From positions 1 to 5,666 of the forward strand of contig SEHC01000248.1 in NCBI GenBank assembly GCA_004173415.1: a stretch of 5,666 nucleotides of DNA. The letters run 5' to 3'. This stretch comes from Lysobacteraceae bacterium. GTDB lineage: Bacteria; Pseudomonadota; Gammaproteobacteria; Xanthomonadales; Xanthomonadaceae. Below the pieces are notes generated by a model. It was not told the origin of the DNA and ran no database searches. It was given only the letters and a program-made list of their open reading frames with translations. A program made the position numbers and the translations under genes. Of the stretch, positions 1 through 5,478 are shown in pieces. Every line of letters begins with the position of its first letter. Within the stretch, counting starts at the first letter, position 1.

Positions 1-524
1 TGCGCGTAGGCGCCCCACAGCAGGAACACCAGGTCCTCGCCCTGGCTGGCCAGGGTCTCGATCACGTGGTCGGTGAAACCCTCCCAGCCCTTGCCCTGGT
101 GCGCGCCGGCGCGGCCTTCTTCCACGGTCAGCACCGAATTGAGCAACAGCACGCCCTGCCGCGCCCAGGGCAGCAGGCAGCCGTGGTCGGGGCGGGCGAT
201 GCCCAGGTCGCGCTGGATCTCCTTGAAGATGTTGTCCAGCGAAGGTGGCACCGGTACTCCGGGCGGCACCGAGAAACTCAGGCCGTGGGCCTGGCCGGGG
301 CCGTGGTACGGGTCCTGCCCCAGCACCACCACCCGGACCTGCTCGAAGGGCGTGGCCTCGAACGCGGCGAAGATCTGTGGTCCCGGCGGAAATACGCTGG
401 CGCCCTCCTGCCTGCGCTGGCGCAGGAAGCCGGAGAGCTCGCGCATCTGCGGCTGCTGCAGCCAGTCGCCGACCCGGGCTTTCCAGGACGGTTCCAGGCG
501 GATGCGTTCTGCGTCGGCGGACAT
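1..524 (-). CDS. ung: Uracil-DNA glycosylase, family 1 (3' end outside window)
   Basis: Base-excision repair enzyme that removes uracil arising from cytosine deamination or dUMP incorporation by cutting the N-glycosidic bond; cytosolic. The first 174 residues are visible, starting MSADAERIRL. The water-activating motif GQDPYHG is at residues 69-75 (catalytic Asp71), followed by GQAHGLSFSV (77-86) with the base-stacking Phe84. LLLNSVLTV (127-135) holds the uracil-recognising Asn129, and GWEGFTD (146-152) is also typical. The reading frame is open at the left edge in FLLWGAYA, so the C-terminal HPSPLS-type DNA-intercalation loop with its catalytic His lies outside the window; family members are about 220-240 residues. 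The ATG at 524 fits the family N-terminus, but no clear Shine-Dalgarno precedes it; an in-frame TTG at 536 is a weaker alternative. It lies 33 bases after the response-regulator stop on the same strand and is probably read from the ftsEX transcript. Confidence 0.95.
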   Translation of the reverse strand, partial: MSADAERIRLEPSWKARVGDWLQQPQMRELSGFLRQRRQEGASVFPPGPQIFAAFEATPFEQVRVVVLGQDPYHGPGQAHGLSFSVPPGVPVPPSLDNIFKEIQRDLGIARPDHGCLLPWARQGVLLLNSVLTVEEGRAGAHQGKGWEGFTDHVIETLASQGEDLVFLLWGAYA

Positions 525-557
525 GGCGGTGACCAAGCGTGCGGCGTCGCGGCGGCT

Positions 558-1400
558 TCAGACCAGCGCGCGGGTTTCGCCCATGCTCGAGACGCGCAGC
601 TGGAACAGGACCTTGGTGATCAGCAGGCGCTCCTCGATCGGCTTCAGCACCAGGTCGTTGGCCCCGGCCTGCAACAGTTCGGACTGGTTGTTGCGGTTGT
701 CGTCGCCGGTCATCACCAGGATCGGCAGGCGGCGCTTGCCATAGCCGAAATCGATGCGCACCCGCTGGACCACGTCGCGGCCGCTGAGCTCGCCCTTCAG
801 GGTCACGTCGGTCAGCACGATGTCGAAGCGATGGGCCGAATAGCCCAGTGATTCGGCGGTGAGCAGGGCGAAGGCATCCTCGGCCTTGAGCACGTGGACG
901 ACCTTGAGGTCGTGGCGTTCGAGCATGCGCTTGGTGGTCTCGGCGACCACGCGGCTGTCCTCCACGTACAGCACGGTGGCGCCGGCCACCGGCTCGGGCT
1001 GCACGTAGCCGCGGATGAACGCGGCCAGGGCCTCGTGGCCCAGCGACTTGTCGAAGTAGTCGGTGACGAACTCGGTGAAGCGGCGCTGCTCGAGGTGCTG
1101 CTGGGCGTCGCCGGAGACCACGATCACCGGCACGTACGCCTGTCCGGCCGCCTCGCGCACGGCCCGCGCGATCTCCAGGCCGTCGCCATCGGGCAGGGCC
1201 AGCGAGGTGGTGACCAGGTGCATGGCCCCGGTGGCCAGGGCCGCGCGCGCCTCGGCGATGCTGGCGCAACCGATCACCTCGACCCCGGGCAGCTCGCGCT
1301 TGAGCACGTCGGCGATCATCTTGCGCACCATCTTCGAGCCGTCGACCACCATTACCCGCGGGCTATCGCTGATCAGGTGGCGAAGTTCCTGCGAATGCAT
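558..1400 (-). CDS. Tandem-receiver response regulator, first receiver degenerate
   Basis: A 280-residue protein made of two CheY-like receiver domains with no visible DNA-binding or enzymatic output domain. Receiver 1 (about residues 14-132) keeps the Ser (SGD, 96-98) and Lys118 positions. The usual second acidic-pair residue is Gly21 (VVDGS), and the phospho-acceptor position, in LVTTSLALPDGDG, is Ser66 rather than Asp. Receiver 2 (about 141-272) is complete: Glu147/Asp148, phospho-acceptor Asp198 (VLTDVTLKGELSG), Thr231 (VMTGDD) and Lys253 (LVLKP). Phosphorylation is therefore expected only on receiver 2, with receiver 1 as a probable docking or dimerisation module (inference). The ATG at 1400 is five bases after the ftsX stop. 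A GTG at 1406, two codons upstream and overlapping that stop, is possible and has GGAA five bases before it. Translational coupling to ftsX is likely. The partner kinase and target are unknown; I do not recognise a specific named gene. Confidence 0.88.
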   Translation of the reverse strand: MHSQELRHLISDSPRVMVVDGSKMVRKMIADVLKRELPGVEVIGCASIAEARAALATGAMHLVTTSLALPDGDGLEIARAVREAAGQAYVPVIVVSGDAQQHLEQRRFTEFVTDYFDKSLGHEALAAFIRGYVQPEPVAGATVLYVEDSRVVAETTKRMLERHDLKVVHVLKAEDAFALLTAESLGYSAHRFDIVLTDVTLKGELSGRDVVQRVRIDFGYGKRRLPILVMTGDDNRNNQSELLQAGANDLVLKPIEERLLITKVLFQLRVSSMGETRALV

Positions 1401-1405
1401 AGACA

Positions 1406-2239
1406 CTAGGTTTCCGTCGGTCGGGTTTGGCGCAGGAAGTGCCCGGTGACCAGCCACGCGCCCAGCCAGCCGACCACCGTGGCGGCGAGCAGGAAACCCG
1501 CCGCGCGCAGGGGATCGAGTCCGTCCAGGGCGAAACCGCTACCGTAGCTTTGCGCCAGCGCTTGCAGCGGCGCGTCCAGAGCATACGCTGCCGCGGCCAG
1601 CAGGCCCAAGGCCAGGGCGCCGGCGCCCAGCCCGTACCACGCGCCCAGGTAGATGAAGGGGCGGCGGATGAAACCGTCGGTGGCGCCGAGCAACTGCAGC
1701 ACGCCGATCTCCTCGCGCCGGGACTGGATGTCCAGGCGCACGGTGTTGCCGACCACCAGCAGGGCGCCGAGCCCGAACAGCGCGGCCAGCACCCAGGCCA
1801 GGCGCGCGCCGAAACCGAGCCAGCCCTGCAGGCGCTGGCGCCAGGCCGCGTCGTGCTGCAGCAGGCCGGTTTCCGGCAACGCCTGCAGCGCCGCCACCAG
1901 GCGGGCATCGCCAGGTCCCGGGGTCACCACCAGCAGGCTGGGCAGCGGGTTGGCCAGTGCCCGGGCGCGCTCCACCCCGACCTCGGGCTTGAGGAACAGC
2001 TCGATCTGGCGCGACTGTTCGACGCTGCCGGTGAACTGGCGCAGGTTGTCCAGGGCCAGGCCCAGGCCCAGCGGCAGGGCCAGGGCCACGGCCATGACTC
2101 CGACGGTCAGCAACGTGGTCCACGGCCGGCGCAGGACCCGGCCCAGGCTGGCGACGAAGCTGTAGAGGTGCTGGTCGAACCAGATGCCCACGCCGGAGCG
2201 GGTGGCGGCCACCGCGACGTTCGCCGAAGGGCCGCTCAT
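1406..2239 (-). CDS. ftsX: Cell division protein FtsX, with shortened periplasmic loop
   Basis: Membrane subunit of the FtsEX complex, which at the septum relays FtsE ATP hydrolysis to periplasmic EnvC-type activators of amidases. It has 277 residues. A cytoplasmic N-terminus (1-40) precedes TM1 (about 41-64). The periplasmic loop runs from about 65 to 142, followed by TM2 (143-165), the conserved cytoplasmic GNTVRLDIQSRREEIGVLQLLGATDGF segment (164-190, the FtsE-contacting region), TM3 (about 196-220) and TM4 (about 244-268). The loop goes directly from LFLKPEVGVERARALA (81-96) to NPLPSLLVVTP (97-107). In the FtsX proteins I remember, about 35 residues lie between these two blocks (a strand, then a helical segment of the EALxxFRxxxGF type), so this protein seems to carry a clean in-frame deletion. 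E. coli FtsX is about 352 residues, partly because of a longer N-terminus. The ATG overlaps the ftsE stop (ATGA); the upstream SD is poor, consistent with translational coupling. Confidence 0.93.
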   Translation of the reverse strand: MSGPSANVAVAATRSGVGIWFDQHLYSFVASLGRVLRRPWTTLLTVGVMAVALALPLGLGLALDNLRQFTGSVEQSRQIELFLKPEVGVERARALANPLPSLLVVTPGPGDARLVAALQALPETGLLQHDAAWRQRLQGWLGFGARLAWVLAALFGLGALLVVGNTVRLDIQSRREEIGVLQLLGATDGFIRRPFIYLGAWYGLGAGALALGLLAAAAYALDAPLQALAQSYGSGFALDGLDPLRAAGFLLAATVVGWLGAWLVTGHFLRQTRPTET

Positions 2240-2922
2240 TCGGCCAGGTCCGCCGGGGAGATGTCGTCCATCAGCTTGCCGTGGTCCAGGATCAGCACGC
2301 GCTTCTTCATGCGCTTGATCAGGGCCAGGTCGTGGCTGACCACCAGCACGCTGGTGCCGCGCTCGGGCATCGAGGCGAACAGCGACATGATCTCCGCGGC
2401 CAGGGTCGGATCGAGGTTTCCGGTGGGTTCGTCGGCGACCAGCAGGCGCGGTTCGGCGACGATCGCCCGGGCGATGCCGACGCGCTGCTGTTCGCCGGCC
2501 GACAGTTGCGAAGGCAGGGCCTTCTCGCGATGGCCCAGGCCCATCCGCGCAAGCACCTCGCGGACCCGCTTGCCGATGTCGCCGCGGCGGTCGCCGCGCA
2601 GGATCAGCGGCAGGGCGACGTTCTCGGCCACGGTGCGCTCGCCGAGCAGGCGATGGTCCTGGTGCACGGCGCCGACCTCGCGCCGGTGCAGCGGGATGCG
2701 GCCGCCACGGACCTTCAGCAGGTTGCGCCCGCCGAACACCACCGCGCCGCGGCTGGGCCGCTCGCTGAGGTGGATCAGCTTCAACAGGGTGCTCTTGCCG
2801 GCGCCGGAATGGCCGGTGACGAACAGCATCTCGCCCTGGGCGACTTCGAAGCTGACGTCAGCCAGCGCTTCGTGGCCGCCGGGATATTGCTTGCTGACGT
2901 TTTCGAATCGGAGGACGCTCAT
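2236..2922 (-). CDS. ftsE: Cell division ATP-binding protein FtsE
   Basis: ABC-type ATPase of the FtsEX divisome complex. It sits on the cytoplasmic face of the membrane bound to FtsX, and its ATP cycle drives conformational change and regulates septal peptidoglycan hydrolysis rather than transport. At 228 residues it has the usual length. Visible motifs: Walker A GHSGAGKST (37-45), Q-loop Gln88 in HQDHRLL, ABC signature LSAGEQQR (140-147), Walker B LLVADEP with catalytic Glu165 (160-166), D-loop GNLD (168-171) and switch His197 (SHD). All catalytic residues are present, so the ATPase should be active. The start MSVLRFENVSKQYPGG is typical of the family. The leader before the ATG at 2922 has a GGGG run only two bases away, which is too close for a normal SD. 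No ftsY precedes it and no rpoH follows ftsX, unlike the E. coli operon. It overlaps ftsX by four bases. Confidence 0.97.
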   Translation of the reverse strand: MSVLRFENVSKQYPGGHEALADVSFEVAQGEMLFVTGHSGAGKSTLLKLIHLSERPSRGAVVFGGRNLLKVRGGRIPLHRREVGAVHQDHRLLGERTVAENVALPLILRGDRRGDIGKRVREVLARMGLGHREKALPSQLSAGEQQRVGIARAIVAEPRLLVADEPTGNLDPTLAAEIMSLFASMPERGTSVLVVSHDLALIKRMKKRVLILDHGKLMDDISPADLAE

Positions 2923-2947
2923 TGCCCCGATTATGCCCTGTTCCCTT

Positions 2948-2970
2948 CTCCCTTCGGCAGCCGAAGGGAG
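2948..2970. repeat. Perfect 11-bp inverted repeat between rhlB and ftsE
   Basis: The left arm CTCCCTTCGGC (2948-2958) and right arm GCCGAAGGGAG (2960-2970) are exact reverse complements around a single A at 2959. It begins ten bases after the rhlB stop and ends 25 bases before the ftsE start. On the minus-strand transcript it would fold into a strong hairpin but is followed by a purine-rich run, not U's, so it is a poor intrinsic terminator on either strand. It could stabilise or delimit the rhlB 3' end, attenuate read-through into ftsE, or be a dispersed extragenic repeat; the sequence alone does not decide. Confidence 0.75.
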
Positions 2971-2980
2971 CGGCCGGCGA

Positions 2981-4696
2981 TTACGAGCCGGAGACCAGCG
3001 ACTTGAGCTTGCGGCCCAGCTTGGTCAGGAACGAGGACGGATCGGCAGCTGCAGGCGCCGGCGACGGCTTGGCCGCTTCGGGCGCGGGCCGGGATTCGGC
3101 CGACGGCGCATTCGCATTGGCCACGGCGCCTTCGACCGGCACGCCATGGCGACGGCGACGGCGCTTGCGCGGTGCGCGTTCGCCTTCGGCGCGTGCCGGA
3201 GCGGCTGCTGCGGCTGCAGCGGGGCCGGCGACGGCGACGGCTTCGGTCGCGGACTCGGCCTGCGGCGCGGTTTCGACCCGCGGCGGACGCGGGGTGCGCG
3301 GCTTGTCGCCCGCGGCGGCAGGACGCGAGCGCGGCCCGGCGGCGCGACCGCTGCCAGAGCCGCCACGACCGGCCGGACCGCCGCTGCGGCCACCGCCGCG
3401 ACGCTGCTCGTCGGCGATGCGCTGTTCGCGCGCTTCCTTGAAGATCGTGCCGATGCTCTCGCCCTCGTCCTCGTCGACCTCGGCGCCGGGCTCGGGGGCC
3501 GCGCGCGGCGGCCGCGGCAACGCGGTCAGCAGTTCGGTGGTCACCGCTTCGACCGGCAGCTTCTGGTCGATGTAGGCCTCGATGTCCGGCAGGCTCTGCG
3601 CGTAGATCTCGCAGGCGAAGCTGATCGCGTCGCCCTCGGCGCCCAGCCGCGCGGTGCGGCCGATGCGGTGCACGTAGTCTTCGGCGTCGAACGGCAGGTC
3701 GTAGTTGTAGACGTGGGAGACGCCGTCGATGTGCAGGCCGCGCGCGGCCACGTCGGTGGCCACCAGGATCTCCAGCTGGCCGGCCTGGAAGCGCCGCAGC
3801 AGGCTTTCGCGCTTCTTCTGCGGCACGTCGCCGGAAAGCACGCCGACCCGGTAGCCGGCCTTCTCCAGCGAACGGGCGACGCGTTCGACCCAGGCCTTGG
3901 TGTTGACGAAGATCATGGTCCGCGCGCCTTCGCTGCGCGACAGCAGGCCGATCAGCAGCGGGACCTTTTCCTCGTTGGCCGGGAAGTAGACCTTCTGGCG
4001 GACCTTGGCGGCGGTGATGAACTCGGTCTCGACCACGAGCTTCTGCGGCTCGTTCATGTGCTCGTAGGCCAGCTCGAGCACGCGGTGGCTCAGGGTTGCC
4101 GAGAACAGCAGGGTCTGGCGGGTGGTGCGCTCGGGCATCTTGCGCAGCAGGAAGCGGATGTCCTTGATGAAGCCCAGGTCGAACATGCGGTCGGCTTCGT
4201 CGAGCACGCAGATCTCGCAGGCGTGCAGCGACACGACCTTGCTCTGCTTGACGTAGTCGATCAGCCGGCCCGGGGTGGCGATGATCACGTCCACGCCCTG
4301 CTGCAGCAGCTCGCGCTGCTTGTCGTAGTCGACCCCGCCGTAGACCAGGGCGAAGCGCAGGCCCAGGTCGGCGCCGAACTTGACCGCGTCCTTGTGGATC
4401 TGGATGGCCAGCTCGCGGGTCGGGGCCAGGATCAGCGCGCGCGGATCCTCCGGCTTGCGGTCGGCCAGCGCCGGGCGGGTCAGCAGCCGGTTCATCACCG
4501 CGACCAGGAATGCCAGGGTCTTGCCGGTGCCGGTCTGGGCCTGGCCGGCGACGTCGCCGCCAGGCAGGGCCACGGGCAGGGTCATGGCCTGGATCGGCGT
4601 GGTCCGCGAGAAGCCGGCGGCTTCCAGCCCGGCCAACAGCGCCGGATTCAGGTCGAAGGAGGAAAAGGTGATATCGGTTAGCGGCTTGTCGCTCAT
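2981..4696 (-). CDS. rhlB: DEAD-box ATP-dependent RNA helicase RhlB
   Basis: RNA helicase that unwinds structured mRNA for decay, in E. coli as a degradosome partner of RNase E and PNPase. It has 571 residues from the ATG at 4696, which follows a purine-rich AAAGAAGAAAGC leader; the frame extends upstream to 4909 but those codons do not resemble the family. Helicase core, residues 10-380: F11/TTPIQ Q-motif (32-36), motif I AQTGTGKT (53-60), Ia PTREL (92-96), Ib TPGR (141-144), II DEAD (166-169), III SAT (199-201), IV MIFVNTK (261-267), V ATDVAARGLHI (313-323) and VI HRIGRTAR (343-350). A long tail (about 395-571), absent from the 421-residue E. coli protein, has an acidic patch (EVDEDEGES, 406-414), an Arg/Gly-rich stretch (432-455), Ala/Pro-rich stretches, a basic KRRRRR cluster (511-516) and the end SSFLTKLGRKLKSLVSGS (554-571), which looks like an amphipathic basic helix. 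I recall xanthomonad RhlB proteins of about this length. It is divergent from trxA-rho, as in enterobacteria. Confidence 0.95.
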   Translation of the reverse strand: MSDKPLTDITFSSFDLNPALLAGLEAAGFSRTTPIQAMTLPVALPGGDVAGQAQTGTGKTLAFLVAVMNRLLTRPALADRKPEDPRALILAPTRELAIQIHKDAVKFGADLGLRFALVYGGVDYDKQRELLQQGVDVIIATPGRLIDYVKQSKVVSLHACEICVLDEADRMFDLGFIKDIRFLLRKMPERTTRQTLLFSATLSHRVLELAYEHMNEPQKLVVETEFITAAKVRQKVYFPANEEKVPLLIGLLSRSEGARTMIFVNTKAWVERVARSLEKAGYRVGVLSGDVPQKKRESLLRRFQAGQLEILVATDVAARGLHIDGVSHVYNYDLPFDAEDYVHRIGRTARLGAEGDAISFACEIYAQSLPDIEAYIDQKLPVEAVTTELLTALPRPPRAAPEPGAEVDEDEGESIGTIFKEAREQRIADEQRRGGGRSGGPAGRGGSGSGRAAGPRSRPAAAGDKPRTPRPPRVETAPQAESATEAVAVAGPAAAAAAAPARAEGERAPRKRRRRRHGVPVEGAVANANAPSAESRPAPEAAKPSPAPAAADPSSFLTKLGRKLKSLVSGS

Positions 4697-4719
4697 GCTT
4701 TCTTCTTTGGGGTGGTGCA

Positions 4720-4751
4720 CGCGCCTGGCGCGGGTCGATGCGCTTGCATCG
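4720..4751 (-). other. Two tandem stem-loops in the rhlB 5' leader
   Basis: CGCGC (4720-4724) pairs with GCGCG (4728-4732) across a three-base loop, and CGATGC (4736-4741) pairs exactly with GCATCG (4746-4751) across a four-base loop. They lie 24-55 bases before the rhlB ATG on the minus strand and would be in its 5' untranslated RNA. The pairing is seen directly; any regulatory role is inferred. Chance is plausible for the shorter one in such GC-rich DNA. Confidence 0.4.
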
Positions 4752-4854
4752 TCGTCACCGGCGTCGCACACTGCGTTCCATGCCGGGTTGCGCGACTCGC
4801 AGGGCCAAACCCTTGAGACAAGTCGCTGAACGCCCCAGTTTACAGCAATGCGAC

Positions 4855-4897
4855 GGCCGGGATATCCGGCCCACAACCGGGTCCCGACCGCGGACCC
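4855..4897 (+). other. Two stem-loops in the trxA leader, the second abutting the SD
   Basis: GGCCG (4855-4859) pairs with CGGCC (4867-4871) around GGATATC. GGGTCC (4879-4884) pairs exactly with GGACCC (4892-4897) around a seven-base loop. The second stem ends one base before the AGGAG ribosome binding site at 4898-4902. The pairings are visible; an effect on ribosome access or mRNA stability is inference. Confidence 0.4.
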
Positions 4898-4902
4898 AGG
4901 AG
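4898..4902 (+). promoter_or_regulatory. Ribosome binding site deciding the trxA GTG start
   Basis: AGGAG lies eight bases before the GTG at 4911, an optimal spacing. It settles the start against the in-frame ATG at 4848, which would add 21 residues unlike any thioredoxin, and against the in-frame GTG at 4923. Confidence 0.85.
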
Positions 4903-4910
4903 ACCCCAAA

Positions 4911-5252
4911 GTGAGCGACCAGGTGACACACGTCGGCGATGCCGATTTCGAATCCGCCGTGCTTCAGTCCGAAGAACCCGTCCTGGTGGACTTCTGGGCC
5001 GAGTGGTGTGGTCCCTGCAAGATGATCGCCCCGGTCCTGGACGAGTTGGCCAAGACCTACGAGGGCAGGCTGAAGGTGGTCAAGCTCAACGTGGACGAGA
5101 ACCGGGCCACCGCGATCAAGTACCACGTGCGCAACATCCCGCTGCTGCTGCTGTTCAAGGACGGCCAGGTCCAGGCCACCCAGGTCGGCGCCGTGGGCAA
5201 GGGCCAGCTGACCCAGATGATCGACAAGGGCATCGGCTCGACCATCGCCTGA
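4911..5252 (+). CDS. trxA: Thioredoxin (TrxA type)
   Basis: Small cytosolic disulfide reductase that passes electrons from thioredoxin reductase to ribonucleotide reductase, peroxiredoxins and other targets. It has 113 residues with a GTG start, read as Met (MSDQVTHVGDADF). The active site WCGPC is at 32-36 with both cysteines, preceded by the buried Asp27 (VLVDFWAEWCGPCK); Lys58 and Gly93 also match conserved family positions. The cis-proline is Pro77 in RNIPLLLLF. Positions 75 and 78 are Asn and Leu where E. coli thioredoxin has Gly and Thr (RGIPTLLLF), a change in the substrate-binding groove. Length is near the usual 105-110. It is divergent from rhlB and 226 bases upstream of rho, the same order as in E. 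coli. No U-tract terminator is visible after the stop, so some read-through into rho is possible. Confidence 0.96.
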   Translation: MSDQVTHVGDADFESAVLQSEEPVLVDFWAEWCGPCKMIAPVLDELAKTYEGRLKVVKLNVDENRATAIKYHVRNIPLLLLFKDGQVQATQVGAVGKGQLTQMIDKGIGSTIA

Positions 5253-5330
5253 ACCGCCCGCGCCGGATGCGGCCCGACCGCCCCGGCCCCAGGCACCTGC
5301 TTTTGCTGAACGGCCTTCACGGCGCGCTGC

Positions 5331-5359
5331 TTGCCGCAGCCGCCGGCCGGTGCTAGTTT
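5331..5359 (+). promoter_or_regulatory. Candidate sigma-70 promoter for rho
   Basis: TTGCCG (5331-5336) and TAGTTT (5354-5359) are separated by 17 bases, and the -10 is preceded by TGC, giving an extended -10 (TGnTAGTTT). Matches to consensus are four and three of six. This would give a leader of roughly 110 bases before the rho TTG. Confidence 0.4.
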
Positions 5360-5464
5360 CAACCCCAATCCGGCGCCGGGGTCTGCGCCGCACCCATCTG
5401 ACCGTACTCATCCAGAGTTCTCCCACCCGTCCCGCCTGCCACCGCTGGCGCTCGCAACCGTAGC

Positions 5465-5470
5465 GAGGAA
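5465..5470 (+). promoter_or_regulatory. Ribosome binding site deciding the rho TTG start
   Basis: GAGGAA lies eight bases before the TTG at 5479. No in-frame ATG or GTG exists near it, and the residues after the TTG (SDNTPESG) fit xanthomonad Rho as I remember it, so TTG is the likely initiator. Confidence 0.75.
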
Positions 5471-5478
5471 TCGCAACT

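Larger units (their letters stand above)
4697..4910. other. Divergent rhlB / trxA intergenic region
   Basis: These 214 bases hold the start signals for both directions. Minus strand: TAAACT at 4842-4837 matches four of six positions of a sigma-70 -10 box, but no acceptable -35 lies 16-18 bases upstream, so the rhlB promoter is only tentative. Plus strand: TTGAGA (4813-4818) resembles a -35, but nothing like a good -10 lies 17 bases downstream. Two hairpins lie in the rhlB leader half and two in the trxA leader half (separate entries). Neither promoter can be placed with confidence. Confidence 0.6.
5253..5478 (+). other. trxA-rho intergenic region and rho leader
   Basis: These 226 bases contain no recognisable gene. 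They hold a candidate rho promoter (5331-5359), a leader stem-loop in which CGGCGC (5371-5376) pairs with GCGCCG (5385-5390), then a C-rich, G-poor stretch (about 5390-5445), and short alternative hairpins at the rho ribosome binding site. No intrinsic terminator for trxA is evident. The C-rich, G-poor stretch is the composition expected of a Rho loading (rut-like) site, which would fit Rho limiting its own transcript as known in E. coli; this is inference. Confidence 0.5.

Noticed and set aside
66..851. Plus-strand open frames opposite ung and the response regulator
   Set aside because: Both minus-strand genes have clear motifs there; the antisense translations show only composition typical of mirror frames.
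2930..2935. CATAAT on the minus strand as a -10 box for ftsE
   Set aside because: No acceptable -35 lies 16-18 bases upstream, and it would start transcription almost on the ATG; read-through from rhlB is simpler.
2948..2970. The inverted repeat as an intrinsic terminator
   Set aside because: Neither strand has a T-rich run after the hairpin.
3025..3441. Repetitive GC-rich segment as a tandem DNA repeat
   Set aside because: It is the low-complexity coding tail of rhlB; the codons vary and no unit repeats exactly.
1427..4681. A very long plus-strand open frame (about 1084 codons) across ftsX, ftsE and rhlB
   Set aside because: It lies opposite three genes with intact family motifs; its translation is Gln/Gly/Ala/Arg-rich with no domain. 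Long antisense frames are expected in high-GC DNA with strong third-position bias.
4697..4909. Upstream start extending RhlB by 71 residues
   Set aside because: The added residues are unlike RhlB, lie in the divergent promoter region, and the ATG at 4696 matches the usual MSDKPLTDITFSSF start.
4848..4910. Upstream ATG start for trxA
   Set aside because: It would add 21 residues with no thioredoxin character and would read through the leader hairpins and SD; the GTG at 4911 has an ideal SD.
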